From assembly GCF_000404225.1 (NCBI RefSeq), contig NC_021353.1:1867652-1931651 (forward strand): DNA of 64,000 nucleotides, in the 5' to 3' direction. This document shows positions 25,727-34,859 of this stretch, piece after piece (positions within the stretch are counted from its first letter, which is position 1; each line of letters begins with the position of its first letter). The notes under the pieces are model-generated. The model made no database searches. It was not told where the DNA came from and saw nothing but the letters and a program-made list of their open reading frames with translations. The translations under genes and the position numbers were made by a program. The stretch comes from Candidatus Methanomassiliicoccus intestinalis Issoire-Mx1 (GTDB taxonomy: Archaea > Thermoplasmatota > Thermoplasmata > Methanomassiliicoccales > Methanomassiliicoccaceae).

Positions 25727-25956
25727 TGCGCCCCTCCAACGAGGTACTGGACTGTAATGTCTGTGATGCTGTCTTTATCAAGAAGTGTAATTTCATCGAT
25801 TCTGATCTGCTGTCTCTTCAGTTTGTGGCGGCTGCCCAGATTGGAGTATACCTGCTCTGTAACCTGAGCTTCATCATCAGCGGCTAATTCAAGGCTGAAT
25901 TTCTGCCAGCTGAACTTTCCAGTTTTTAATGCACCAACGGCACGATAAGCGTTCAT
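25723..25956 (-). CDS. rpl18a: Ribosomal protein L18Ae (LX)
   Basis: A 77-residue large-subunit protein (MNAYRAVGALKTGKFSWQKF...; LGSRHKLKRQQIRIDEI). ATG 25956 has GAGG eight bases upstream and fits the family start; an earlier in-frame codon would add nine unlikely residues. First gene of the rpl18a-pfdA-ftsY operon. Confidence 0.95.
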   Translation of the reverse strand: MNAYRAVGALKTGKFSWQKFSLELAADDEAQVTEQVYSNLGSRHKLKRQQIRIDEITLLDKDSITDITVQYLVGGAQ

Positions 25957-26098
25957 TGATAAACCTCTTTCAACTCGCAACAATAACCTAGTAATATAAT
26001 CTTTTGGTATCTATGGCTTTCTAAAAAGGCATACTACAGCGTATTTTATGAGCTGAGATGACATTTAAGAAAACAGCACCAACAATTGGAAAGGGATC

Positions 26099-26899
26099 AT
26101 GAAAGTTTTAACAGCATATTATCCAGACAGAAAATTTCCTGCATTTTCAGTAACGGGAAGAAACTGCAGGCAGCGATGCAGCCACTGCAGGGGCAGATTT
26201 CTGAAAGGCATGATCCCAGTAACTCCAGAAGATCTGGTTTCAACAGCTGAAAAATATTACAATCAAGGTGCAGAGGGATTCCTGCTCAGCGGCGGATGTG
26301 ATGAGCACGGCAGAGTCCCGGTCATGCCGTTTCTGAATGCAATCAAGAAAATAAAGGCTGAAACAAATCTTAAAATCAATATACACACTGGATTTCTGAG
26401 CAGACCTGAAGCTTTGGAGCTCATATCAGCTGGAATTGACTGCTTTTCAATAGACATCGTTCAAGACAGGGAAGTTATCAAAAAATGCCTCAATCTTGAT
26501 GTTTCTCCGCATAAATATGAAGAAACGCTGGAAGCACTGGAAGGATCGGCGAAAATTGTTCCTCACGTATGCACAGGACTGCAGTCTGCAGAAGGGGAGC
26601 AAAAATCCCTGGAACTGATATCAAAGTTTGAGGTGTCATCCATCGCAGTGCTGGGGCTGATTCCCGCCAGAGACAGTGAATGCAGCGAAAGAATGATTTC
26701 TTTCGTCTCAGAAGCGGTTAAGACAGGCAGACCGGTCACGATCGGCTGCATGAGGCCAAGAGGAAATGTACCGCTGGAGATCAGCTGCGTAGAAGCAGGA
26801 GCCTCGGCAATGGCTGCGCCGAACCATAAGACACTGGAGATTTTGAAAGAAAGGGGATGGACAGTTATAGAAAAGAGCGAATGCTGTGCATTATTCTAG
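26099..26899 (+). CDS. Radical SAM protein, biotin-synthase-related
   Basis: A 266-residue radical SAM enzyme with the cluster motif C22xxxC26xxC29 (GRNCRQRCSHCRG) and the downstream LLSGGCDEHG (SAM-binding GGE-like) segment. A TIM-barrel-like pattern follows to the ICTGL-type strand, and two cysteines at the extreme C-terminus (SECCALF). It resembles archaeal radical SAM proteins annotated as biotin-synthase-related, some of which belong to LipS-type lipoyl synthase groups; I cannot assign it. It is one of only two genes in the window that end in TAG. The end overlaps priS by nine bases. Confidence 0.75.
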   Translation: MKVLTAYYPDRKFPAFSVTGRNCRQRCSHCRGRFLKGMIPVTPEDLVSTAEKYYNQGAEGFLLSGGCDEHGRVPVMPFLNAIKKIKAETNLKINIHTGFLSRPEALELISAGIDCFSIDIVQDREVIKKCLNLDVSPHKYEETLEALEGSAKIVPHVCTGLQSAEGEQKSLELISKFEVSSIAVLGLIPARDSECSERMISFVSEAVKTGRPVTIGCMRPRGNVPLEISCVEAGASAMAAPNHKTLEILKERGWTVIEKSECCALF

Positions 26900-28111
26900 G
26901 CTTTCAACAAATTCCAGAGTCGCTTCCCTGCGTCCTATTAAAAACATGGCGGCATACTCTGGAACTCTGCATATGCCCTCGCCGGTTATGCGCTTCCCGC
27001 GGATTGTAATGTCAACCTTGTGTTTCAGGAATATTTCGATTTCACGATCCGTATATGTATCTGGAACAGCATCCAGCAGAGGATTGAAATCATCAAGGTC
27101 TTCTCTTTCCATCGGCACAACTCTCAATCCGCTCTTGCCGTGGAGGCTGCCGGGAAGCCTGATGAGCCTTTTGATATCAGCTGTAACCGGCTCATCAATT
27201 TCACATCTAAACCTTGGAATAACTTCATTTTCAAGCAGCCCGAGGAAAATATCTTCATGCCGTTTGCTGGTGAAGCAGTCGAAGATGTTCTTTTCCAGAA
27301 GCATGTCGCTTCCTGATCTCTCTCCCCTCTTTTCGTAGAGATCCTTCAACATTCCATTCACCAGAGTCTCGGAGTAGGTATTCAGATATGGAAGCCTGGT
27401 ACGCAGATCTTTGACATCCAGAGATCTCATTTCTTCAATCAGCCATGCAATTCCGATCCTCATCTTTCCTTTCCATCCCCCGGAGCCTCCGGGGGGAATG
27501 CATCTCACTCTGCTCTCCTGAACACGCCCTTTGATTTCAGTAATGTTGACGGTCTTGGTAGGAAAGACCCAGTCCATATTGAGATTGTTGCCTGCGATGT
27601 AATCTACAATTTCTCGCCTTTCATGACTTTTCAGACGTGCCACTCTTTCATCGCTTACATGAATGTGGTAGCCTCTGCCGCCTGAGAAAACGATTCGTAA
27701 GTGTGATTCATCGAATCCTAGATCTCCAAGAAGAAAATCATCCACCAGTCTCAGAACCTCAATCTTGATCCTTGCAAGCATTTCGTCATAGCTCATGAGT
27801 TCTGCTCCAGGGATGTGATCGGCATCCAGATCAAAAATCAGATCTGCACCGATCCACTGTTTGTCTTCCATCGTGGCAGCACCTGGATACTGATAATATG
27901 CCGTGGAGTGATATGAATGAGAAGGCACCTGAGTCTGTAAAAAAGAGTAAAGCGCATCATCAGACGTAAAAGCCATATGCCTCTGTACAAAGCTCCTGTC
28001 AAAGAACATAAAACCGAATTCACGGTTTTTGAACATTGTAGGAATGTATGGATGATTTTTAGAATAATATCTTCTAAATCGCTCCATCATGAACTCTTTG
28101 TCAGATGCCAT
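26891..28111 (-). CDS. priS: DNA primase small (catalytic) subunit PriS
   Basis: The catalytic primase subunit, 406 residues from ATG 28111. Catalytic aspartates lie in ADLIFDLDADH, and the conserved SGGRGYHIHV segment follows, with zinc-binding-type residues in the RVRCIPPGG area and KRLIRLPGSLHGKSGL near the C-terminus. It makes RNA/DNA primers with PriL, which is not in the window. An ATG 14 codons earlier overlaps the end of the flippase gene; ATG 28111 (MASDKEFMMERF) fits relatives better. Confidence 0.95.
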   Translation of the reverse strand: MASDKEFMMERFRRYYSKNHPYIPTMFKNREFGFMFFDRSFVQRHMAFTSDDALYSFLQTQVPSHSYHSTAYYQYPGAATMEDKQWIGADLIFDLDADHIPGAELMSYDEMLARIKIEVLRLVDDFLLGDLGFDESHLRIVFSGGRGYHIHVSDERVARLKSHERREIVDYIAGNNLNMDWVFPTKTVNITEIKGRVQESRVRCIPPGGSGGWKGKMRIGIAWLIEEMRSLDVKDLRTRLPYLNTYSETLVNGMLKDLYEKRGERSGSDMLLEKNIFDCFTSKRHEDIFLGLLENEVIPRFRCEIDEPVTADIKRLIRLPGSLHGKSGLRVVPMEREDLDDFNPLLDAVPDTYTDREIEIFLKHKVDITIRGKRITGEGICRVPEYAAMFLIGRREATLEFVESLE

Positions 28112-28145
28112 TGTAGAACCAAGAATACACTGCCTGTAAATTAGT

Positions 28146-29195
28146 TTATTCATTCACAGTCGTCTGCTGACCGGTTTTTCCCCGGTGGGTCCCGTATCTG
28201 CCCTTTTTCAGAATGAATGTGCACAGTGCAATCGGTACAATGAGCCAGATGCTGGTAATTATCGAAAGCAGCCCGGCTGTGGCAGAAACCGCAGATGTAA
28301 GACCAGCGGCCTGGAAGAACTCTGAAACCACCATCATGTTCCCGCCTCCTGCAGGGAAAATCAGCTGAGCTGTAAAACTGATGATGGATGACAGTACAAT
28401 TACAGATAAGAAAACAGTAGCCCCGATGGAATCGAAGATGATTACCATCCTGGTAAACTCCATACACCAGATCAGTATTGTGAGGAACATCGAAGTAATG
28501 ATGTGTTTTTTATTCTTCTTCCAAGACATTGACCGGCCTTCGTTGAACGATGCCACAGTCTTGTTGACCCAGTTGGCAAACCTCTCCCGGTCTTTTTCAT
28601 TTTTCAGAGCCTTGGATACCCATATGCCGAAGGCGCCTAACTTAGCAGCTATTGCCGGATGAGAGATTATTCCAATTACCAGTAGATTCCCTAAAACTAT
28701 TATAACCATTAAAAAAGCCAGTGCATCCCAGGCTCCCTCATAGATCCCAAAGATATACACTGATGCAAAGGAAGCTACTAAAGCAATTGTCGTAAAAAGC
28801 ATGTCCATGACTCTCTCATAGACAAGGGTTGAAAGAGAAGCTCCAATGGCGACTCCCTCTTCTTCTTCACTTATTCCTGCGGCCCTTACGGCATCTCCCA
28901 GAACCCTTCCTGGTGTAACATCATTAAGCGCCTGTCCTACTGCATAATGAGGAAGACATGATTTGAAGGGAAGTGTCTGACCGGCGCCTTTCAGCAGAAT
29001 ATACCATCTTACAGTCCTGACAAATACCATTGCCAGATAAAGCAGGGCCGCGATGACAATAAGCAAGAGGCTGGAATGAGCCAGTTCTTCAGAAACTTCA
29101 TTAACATCGGCTGAAACAAGCAGTGCAAGTATGAGGATTAGAGACAGAGCTGCCGTGACGAGGTAGCCAAACCACTTTTTTTTACTGCTTGCCAT
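28146..29195 (-). CDS. Flippase-like membrane protein (UPF0104/LPG synthase TM domain family)
   Basis: A 349-residue protein with about eight membrane helices and the family segments VFVRTVRWYILLKGAG, GQALNDVTPGRVLGDAVRA and VYERVMDMLFTT. Relatives include the membrane half of lysyl-phosphatidylglycerol synthase and archaeal proteins next to glycosyltransferases, and may move lipid-linked molecules. It precedes priS with little or no gap, possibly as one transcript. Confidence 0.82.
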   Translation of the reverse strand: MASSKKKWFGYLVTAALSLILILALLVSADVNEVSEELAHSSLLLIVIAALLYLAMVFVRTVRWYILLKGAGQTLPFKSCLPHYAVGQALNDVTPGRVLGDAVRAAGISEEEEGVAIGASLSTLVYERVMDMLFTTIALVASFASVYIFGIYEGAWDALAFLMVIIVLGNLLVIGIISHPAIAAKLGAFGIWVSKALKNEKDRERFANWVNKTVASFNEGRSMSWKKNKKHIITSMFLTILIWCMEFTRMVIIFDSIGATVFLSVIVLSSIISFTAQLIFPAGGGNMMVVSEFFQAAGLTSAVSATAGLLSIITSIWLIVPIALCTFILKKGRYGTHRGKTGQQTTVNE

Positions 29196-29357
29196 ACAGT
29201 CCTTAACTCAAAGGGTACTTAATTATTTTCTCTCTAATTTAGGAAAAAATCAAATACATAAATTCTGGATTTTTGTAACAAAATATCTTTTCATTTTTGC
29301 ATACTTAATGCTTAAATATACAGACATCGTAGGTTGAGATTATAGGTGAATAAACAA

Positions 29358-30236
29358 ATGGGAGCTTCTGCTACCTTAAGGACCCTATTATTGTTCATAG
29401 TGATGTCCTTGATATTTGCAGCCATAGGCTGGCTGCTTGGAGAATTCGCAATGGGAGGGAACTGGGTACTCGGTGTATCCATTTTCTTAGCGTTAGCAAT
29501 TATCATGAATTTGGTGTCATATTTCTTCTCAGACAAGATTGTGCTCGCCACATACAGAGCAAAGATTGTCACTGAAGAAGAAGCGCCGAGACTCCACCGT
29601 ATAGTCCGCAATCTTTCACAGCTGTCTGGACTTCCAATGCCTAAAATCGCAATTGTACCGTCAAACACGCCTAATGCATTTGCTACAGGCCGCAATAAGA
29701 AACATGCGGTAGTAGCAGCAACACAGGGCATATTGGACTATCTGACAGATGATGAACTTACAGGAGTTCTAGCCCATGAAATGGCACACGTGAAAGATAA
29801 GGATATCATGGTCATGTCTGTCGCATCTACACTGGCCGGAGCAATATCATTTGCATCCAGAACATTCTACTGGGGAACACTGTTCAGCGGTGGAAACAAC
29901 AGAGAAGGCAATATCATAATTGCATTGATAGTGGCAATTACAGCCCCAATTGCAGCAATGCTGCTTCAGCTGGCTGTTTCAAGAAGCAGGGAATATAAAG
30001 CAGACTATGAAGGCGCAATGATGATAGGCCGTCCGATGGCGCTTGCAAACGCTCTCAGAAAACTGGAAGCTGGAAACAAAGCTAAGCCAATGGATTTCGG
30101 CAATCCCTCGTCTTCATCACTGTTCATAGTGAATCCATTTTCCGGAAAGGGACTGGCATCACTATTCTCAACACATCCTCCCATGGATGAGAGGATCAAA
30201 AGGCTTGAGAATCTGGCCGGCGGAATGCGCTACTGA
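29358..30236 (+). CDS. htpX: HtpX-type membrane zinc protease (M48)
   Basis: A 292-residue membrane metalloprotease for quality control of membrane proteins. Two N-terminal helices (about 6-28 and 33-55), the zinc motif HEMAH in LAHEMAHVKDKD, two further helices, the third ligand Glu in REYKADYEGA, and the C-terminal STHPPMDERIKRL. ATG 29358 is used because GGTGA lies eight bases upstream; GTG 29346 overlaps that site. Single gene ending in a hairpin shared with the next gene. Confidence 0.96.
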   Translation: MGASATLRTLLLFIVMSLIFAAIGWLLGEFAMGGNWVLGVSIFLALAIIMNLVSYFFSDKIVLATYRAKIVTEEEAPRLHRIVRNLSQLSGLPMPKIAIVPSNTPNAFATGRNKKHAVVAATQGILDYLTDDELTGVLAHEMAHVKDKDIMVMSVASTLAGAISFASRTFYWGTLFSGGNNREGNIIIALIVAITAPIAAMLLQLAVSRSREYKADYEGAMMIGRPMALANALRKLEAGNKAKPMDFGNPSSSSLFIVNPFSGKGLASLFSTHPPMDERIKRLENLAGGMRY

Positions 30237-30243
30237 AAATATC

Positions 30244-30270
30244 AAAAAAAGCCTCACCGTTGAGGTGAGG
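30244..30270 (-). terminator. Hairpin plus U-tract between htpX and the HPS-RraA gene
   Basis: CCTCACC (30252-30258) and GGTGAGG (30264-30270) form a seven-pair stem with a five-base loop. On the minus strand it is followed by seven T (30244-30250), as for an intrinsic terminator of the HPS-RraA gene; htpX converges from the other side. Confidence 0.65.
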
Positions 30271-30282
30271 TGAAAATAATTT

Positions 30283-31578
30283 TTAATGAACCTGTTCCCA
30301 CTTTTCTAATTCAAGAACTTTTGATAATGTGCTGCCCTTTTTTATCTCTTCGCGGATCCTGTTTTCCCTTTCAGCCACATCGACTGAGCGGTTGGCAATT
30401 TCAGTGGCTTTCTCCTGAGGAACTACTACCACGCCGCAGTCATCGCCGATTATCCAGTCACCGGGCTTTATTGTCAGCCCTCCGCAGAGAATATTGTGGC
30501 CGATGCCGCCGTATCCCTTGGGCTCACTGGCATTTGGAACTGAATACCTTGAGAATGCAGGAAATCCCATTTCATAAATTTCATCCATATCCCTGATGGC
30601 TCCATCGATTACTACTCCTTTTATACCCTTAGAAATGCAGCTCCAGGCAGCCAGAGCACCGAATACTGCGATATCTCCGCCTCCGACATCAATGACCAGT
30701 ACATCTCCTTTCTCGGCCTGATCAATAGCCTCTACAGGTTTTGCCCAGTCTCCATTGACTGTCTGTACTGTAAGCGCGCGGCCGATCATTTTGGTGCCGG
30801 GTTTATTTCTCGGGATGATACCGGAAAGAACTCCGGTTCTATGCATGGCATCAGAAATATTCGCTGTTGATGCAAGAGAAAAAGCCTCATACAATTCATC
30901 AGAACCGTACTTTTTCGCAACGTTGGATGCCACAGCCTTATGTGTAGCCATTGCAGTTTTCATATTCTCTGTGGCACTGCACACATCCTTGGCTTTGATG
31001 ATACTGCCGCCGGCAATGATAATGGAAGCACCGGCGTCTAGAAGTTCAGGTGCGGTAATCTGTGTGATTCCCCCTGCTACAGCGACAGGTATCGATACTT
31101 CTGAGACTATTTGTTTTAAAATGTCAATTGGAGAACTCTCCCCTTTCATCTGCTGATCTATGCCTATATGAAGGCAGATGTATGAAACTCCAAGTTTCTC
31201 TGCAGTTTTAGAGCGTTCCACTCTGTCACTGACCCCTATGAGGTCGATCATGATCTTGGACCCGTACTGCATTGCGGAAGTAACTGCCTCTTCAATAGTG
31301 CTGTCGTCAGCTAAACCGAGAATTGAAACAATGTCTGCACCGGCTTTAGAAGCTATCTCAACTTCTGTAGCACCTACATCCATAGTCTTCATGTCAGCAA
31401 TTATCGTGTGTCCAGGGAAATTTTTCTTCAGTTCCCGTATGACGTCTGATCCCTCGGACTTAATTAAAGGCGTACCGGCTTCAATCCAGTCTGCACCGCC
31501 TTTCACCGCCTCCGCAGCAATTTCAAGGGCTCTTTTTTTATGCATAAAATCAAGAGCCACTTGTAGGACAGGTTCCAT
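30283..31578 (-). CDS. 3-Hexulose-6-phosphate synthase fused to RraA-like domain
   Basis: A 431-residue fusion. Residues 1-205 are hexulose-6-phosphate synthase (LQVALDFMHKKRALEIA, IIADMKTMDVG, VAVAGGITQITA), which joins formaldehyde and ribulose 5-phosphate or, in reverse, makes ribulose 5-phosphate. Residues 225-431 are an RraA/aldolase-like domain (LTVQTVNGDWAKPVEAIDQAEKGDVLVID, GVVIDGAIRDMDEI). Fusions of this kind occur in archaea that make pentoses by the reverse ribulose-monophosphate route. The isomerase partner is not in the window. ATG 31578 begins directly at the HPS domain. Confidence 0.93.
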   Translation of the reverse strand: MEPVLQVALDFMHKKRALEIAAEAVKGGADWIEAGTPLIKSEGSDVIRELKKNFPGHTIIADMKTMDVGATEVEIASKAGADIVSILGLADDSTIEEAVTSAMQYGSKIMIDLIGVSDRVERSKTAEKLGVSYICLHIGIDQQMKGESSPIDILKQIVSEVSIPVAVAGGITQITAPELLDAGASIIIAGGSIIKAKDVCSATENMKTAMATHKAVASNVAKKYGSDELYEAFSLASTANISDAMHRTGVLSGIIPRNKPGTKMIGRALTVQTVNGDWAKPVEAIDQAEKGDVLVIDVGGGDIAVFGALAAWSCISKGIKGVVIDGAIRDMDEIYEMGFPAFSRYSVPNASEPKGYGGIGHNILCGGLTIKPGDWIIGDDCGVVVVPQEKATEIANRSVDVAERENRIREEIKKGSTLSKVLELEKWEQVH

Positions 31579-31737
31579 ACCAGAGGTTATGCACTCGGCA
31601 TATTAGGCATTTTTTATATCCACACATATCTAATTTTAGAAAGCAGCCCTAAACATACACAATCAAGAAAATTCTGGTAAGCTGACATCAGCACCCGATG
31701 TGGAAAGTTTTTAACCAGAGTATCGATGAAGGCTGCA

Positions 31738-31959
31738 ATGAATATCAGTCTCGAAGAAAAATACAAAATTGTATCGGGCGTGTTGGGTGAAAACCGATAC
31801 ACGACTCTCGAACTAGAGGCTGCTATGGCAGATCAAGGCACTCAATGCCCTGATGATCTGGCCAGGACCCTGAATGTTTTAAAAAGAAAAGGAATGATCT
31901 GCGGCGAAGTCTCAACAGAACGCGGCGGATGGGTCTGGTGGATTGAAAATAATAAATAA
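31738..31959 (+). CDS. Small winged-helix-like protein
   Basis: A 73-residue protein with a helix-turn-helix pattern (YTTLELEAAMADQ...DDLARTLNVLKRKGMI) and a C-terminal GGWVWWIEN wing-like hairpin. It may bind DNA, but no family is recognised. A TATA-like TTTTTAACC at about 31708-31716 would start transcription near ATG 31738, suggesting a leaderless mRNA; an ATG four codons earlier exists. Confidence 0.5.
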   Translation: MNISLEEKYKIVSGVLGENRYTTLELEAAMADQGTQCPDDLARTLNVLKRKGMICGEVSTERGGWVWWIENNK

Positions 31960-31972
31960 TAAAGAATAAATG

Positions 31973-32030
31973 CCCCCTCGGCTCGCCCATCACTCATCAC
32001 TGATCAGCGCGGAAAATTCGTCATCGGGGA
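31973..32030 (-). ncRNA. Candidate C/D box guide sRNA
   Basis: 58 bases, usual size for an archaeal guide RNA. Reading the minus strand: terminal stem CCCC/GGGG (32029-32026 with 31977-31974); box C ATGACGA (32024-32018); ten-base guide; box D' CTGA (32007-32004); TCA spacer; box C' GTGATGA (32000-31994); 12-base guide GTGATGGGCGAG; box D CCGA (31981-31978). Boxes C' and D' are perfect; C and D each differ by one base, at positions that face each other in the kink-turn (C-C in place of U-U). The D guide pairs with the conserved 16S segment CGCCCGUCA and places C1402 (E. coli numbering) opposite the fifth base before box D. Confidence 0.65.
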
Positions 32031-32081
32031 TTTTCACAATAGAGATGTTAATGATAAAACTTTCATAAAGAGGTTTAATTT

Positions 32082-32103
32082 GCGGCCGTGTTTTCACGGC
32101 CGC
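32082..32103. terminator. Perfect nine-pair GC-rich hairpin
   Basis: GCGGCCGTG (32082-32090) and CACGGCCGC (32095-32103) with a TTTT loop. It lies about 37 bases after the thiolase stop and just upstream of the sRNA on the same strand, so it may separate the two transcripts. No long U-tract follows on the minus strand, so termination is uncertain. Confidence 0.45.
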
Positions 32104-32139
32104 CTAGCGTTTGCCGGATGGTGATTGTACAGAAAAGCC

Positions 32140-33318
32140 TTATTCTCTCTCAATTATCATTGAGACTGCGTTACCGCCGCCGAGACACAGGGTGAGCAAA
32201 CCTCTGTGCTTCTGGGCTCTCTGTAATTCGTAGATTAATGAAACTAGCACCCTAGCACCAGAACATCCTATCGGATGTCCTATGGCTACTGCGCCTCCAT
32301 TAACATTGAACTTTTCATCGGGAACTTCAAGCGTTTTCTTAACTGCCACAGAAGCGGTTGCGAAGGCTTCGTTGTGCTCGAAAAGATCGATATCGTCTAT
32401 AGTCATATCGTTCCTTTTCAGCAGCGTCTGAGTTGTAGAAATCGGAGCCTCCATTATCCACTCGGGCTTAGTTCCACCAGTATTATAATCCCGTATAGAT
32501 GCTAAGATATTAAGACTCTTCTCTTCCGCATATTTTCTAGAAGTAATTACAAGAGCAGCCGCACCATCGCTGATCTGCGAAGAATTCCCGGCTGTGACGA
32601 TTCCATCTTTTTTAAATGCAGGCCTGAGTTTGGAAAGTGCTTCCATGGAGATATCAGGTCTTATGCCTTCATCTTCCTTGAACTCAAACTCTGTTTTCTT
32701 AGATTTTACGGTTAGAGGGAGTATCTCTTTTGAGAAATATCCGTTTTTAGTAGCATTGTTTGATTTTACATGACTCTGGAATGAAAGCTCATCCGCCTGT
32801 TCCCTGGTAACATTAAAACGTTCTGCTACGATCTCAGCAGTCATACCCATATGGGCATCAGTCGGAGCATCCCACAGTCCATCATGAACGAGATGATCGA
32901 CAATCTTGTTGTCGCCGAGCCTGTATCCGAACCTTCCATCCATGAGAAGATAGGGAGCAGAACTCATGCTTTCCATTCCGCCGGCCACGATTGCTTCGTG
33001 CTCTCCCACACGGACAGAGTTTGCAGCCAGCATAACAGATTTTAGACCTGAACCGCAGATCTTATTAACATTCAGAGAACCGATTTCAACCGGCAGCCCC
33101 GCATTCAAAGCGGCCTGTCTGGCTGGATTCTGTCCGGTTCCTGCAGACAATACTATTCCCATAATGCATTCCTGAATGTCGGCCGGTTCTAATTTGGATC
33201 TCTGTACAGCTTCGCTTATTACTTTAGCTCCAAGCTGGGGAGCTGTGAAACTTTTCAAAGCCCCGCCTAACTTTCCCACTGCGGTTCGAGTTGCACCAAC
33301 GATTACTGCTTCGTTCAT
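32140..33318 (-). CDS. Thiolase (acetyl-CoA C-acetyltransferase)
   Basis: A 392-residue thiolase. The nucleophile is in NKICGSGLKSV (about C88), with the NEAFA loop, GGAVAIGHPIGCSGAR (catalytic His) and CLGGGNA (second Cys) near the end. It condenses two acetyl-CoA to acetoacetyl-CoA or runs in reverse. It stands alone, without the HMG-CoA synthase/DUF35 genes that accompany the usual archaeal mevalonate-pathway thiolase, and its full motif set is of the bacterial AtoB type; acquisition from bacteria is possible but untested. Confidence 0.93.
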   Translation of the reverse strand: MNEAVIVGATRTAVGKLGGALKSFTAPQLGAKVISEAVQRSKLEPADIQECIMGIVLSAGTGQNPARQAALNAGLPVEIGSLNVNKICGSGLKSVMLAANSVRVGEHEAIVAGGMESMSSAPYLLMDGRFGYRLGDNKIVDHLVHDGLWDAPTDAHMGMTAEIVAERFNVTREQADELSFQSHVKSNNATKNGYFSKEILPLTVKSKKTEFEFKEDEGIRPDISMEALSKLRPAFKKDGIVTAGNSSQISDGAAALVITSRKYAEEKSLNILASIRDYNTGGTKPEWIMEAPISTTQTLLKRNDMTIDDIDLFEHNEAFATASVAVKKTLEVPDEKFNVNGGAVAIGHPIGCSGARVLVSLIYELQRAQKHRGLLTLCLGGGNAVSMIIERE

Positions 33319-33485
33319 TAGATCCCTTTCAAAGTTTGATTAACGGTTCCAAATGCTTCACGCAATAATATCTTAAATAACTGTCGGTGATGCCGTTCGT
33401 CAATAAACGAAGATATGAGTTTACAAAATTAACTTTATGCAATATTTGAAATTATAAAGCGGTTGAGACGGAGATACCAGACATC

Positions 33486-34778
33486 TCAATCTTCAAAATT
33501 GCACCGCTTCAATGGTTTTGAAAGATGTCTCCGGGAGCAGACGGGCGGTTCATACCATCCTATAGAGATTGTTCTAGGTTCTTCAGCCATTAATACGTCA
33601 TTTGACTTAGTACCGCAGTCTCTGCACCTGTATCCCTGCCCTGCCCCGACAGATTTCATTATCCTGCCGCATACGCTGCATTTCGGGTTTGCAACTTTGA
33701 TTTTAAATGACGAAAGAGAGACCACCTGCAGCTTTTCGATATTGAGTGTCCTGGGCTCTTCTCTCAGTTCTCCAAAGACTTTTACAAGGTCTCCGGGTCT
33801 CAGAGCACGGATGACATTGCGGAAGCCCTTGGAAGGCTCGTACGCTGCACATTCAAGCTTCTCTCCAGCATCGATTGTGAGAATTACATGGCCGCCTGCA
33901 ACTGTAACCGGGATGGAAGCTACTGTTCCTTCAACCGCATACGATGAATTAGGCTCCAGAGAATGATAGTCTTCAATGATGTGGTCATCCGTACCCTGGT
34001 TGCTCAGGTAGATGAGCCAGCGTTCAACTTCTTCAGATCTTATGAATTCCCTTGCCTTCAAAAGATCTTCAAAGGAGTCGCCTCTCACACCGTATAAGAT
34101 AGGGCAGGAGGTGTTTGGCACGATGGCCGGTTTAGACAGCCCCTCGTCATAGTTGTTAAAGGTGGAAGGAAATAACTCATCCAGCTGTCTGACGTCTTCA
34201 GCATTAACATGTCTGGGGGTTCCCCATTTGCTGCGTTCTCTGTATGCAAGCACTTCGTAAGTGTAATCGCCGGGTTTCCAGGAAATCGATGCAGAAGCCC
34301 CGATGACACCCCGCCCTTTGTTTATCTGAAAGACTCTGTGGTCCTTTCCTTCCAGATAGGAGAGCGCCTCCTCCTTGGAGATTATTCTGTGGACTGCCTT
34401 GTCATAAAGCGAAGCATCTACATCATCTCTGCACACCACAAGCCCAGGATCAGCATGATCGGTCTGCGACCATTCTTTAACCAGATCGATACAGCGGCTG
34501 AATACATCATCAATATCCGGTTCGCTTTCAAGATCACTATAACAGAAAATTTTACGGCCGGCGATGCTTCCAATATACTGGCGGTCTCCGCAGCCCTTTC
34601 CCACCCTGATGCAGAGGGCACCGTTGCCTCTAGTCTTCCACGGCACGGCAGGATTCAAACGTACAAGTCTTGGAAACCCGATGAGATCCAGATCATCCAG
34701 AGTGCGTATCAGTTCCGTTGCCAGGAAAGTGGTGCACATCCAAGTGGAGGAATCGGTATCATCGACAGCCACATACAT
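33486..34778 (-). CDS. tiaS: tRNA(Ile2) 2-agmatinylcytidine synthetase
   Basis: A 430-residue TiaS, which attaches agmatine to C34 of tRNA-Ile2 so that it reads AUA. The N-terminal DDTDSSTWMCTTFLATEL motif, FCYSDLE, GRGVIGASASISW and WGTPR are family features, followed by an OB-fold region (VEGTVASIPVTVAGGHVI) and a zinc ribbon (CSVCGRIMKS...CRDCGTKS). Divergent from the methyltransferase gene at 34.86 kb. Confidence 0.95.
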   Translation of the reverse strand: MYVAVDDTDSSTWMCTTFLATELIRTLDDLDLIGFPRLVRLNPAVPWKTRGNGALCIRVGKGCGDRQYIGSIAGRKIFCYSDLESEPDIDDVFSRCIDLVKEWSQTDHADPGLVVCRDDVDASLYDKAVHRIISKEEALSYLEGKDHRVFQINKGRGVIGASASISWKPGDYTYEVLAYRERSKWGTPRHVNAEDVRQLDELFPSTFNNYDEGLSKPAIVPNTSCPILYGVRGDSFEDLLKAREFIRSEEVERWLIYLSNQGTDDHIIEDYHSLEPNSSYAVEGTVASIPVTVAGGHVILTIDAGEKLECAAYEPSKGFRNVIRALRPGDLVKVFGELREEPRTLNIEKLQVVSLSSFKIKVANPKCSVCGRIMKSVGAGQGYRCRDCGTKSNDVLMAEEPRTISIGWYEPPVCSRRHLSKPLKRCNFED

Positions 34779-34859
34779 GCTGCATCGATATCAAACGAAG
34801 TATGAATGTGTTGCGATAGGGATGCTGAAAAATACAGGGATGGCGATAACAAAGACCGC

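Noticed and set aside
33319..33485. Small RNA in the gap between thiolase and tiaS (GTGATGC, TTCGT/ACGAA hairpin)
   Set aside because: Box match is imperfect, no partner D box and only a five-pair hairpin; not distinguishable from chance.
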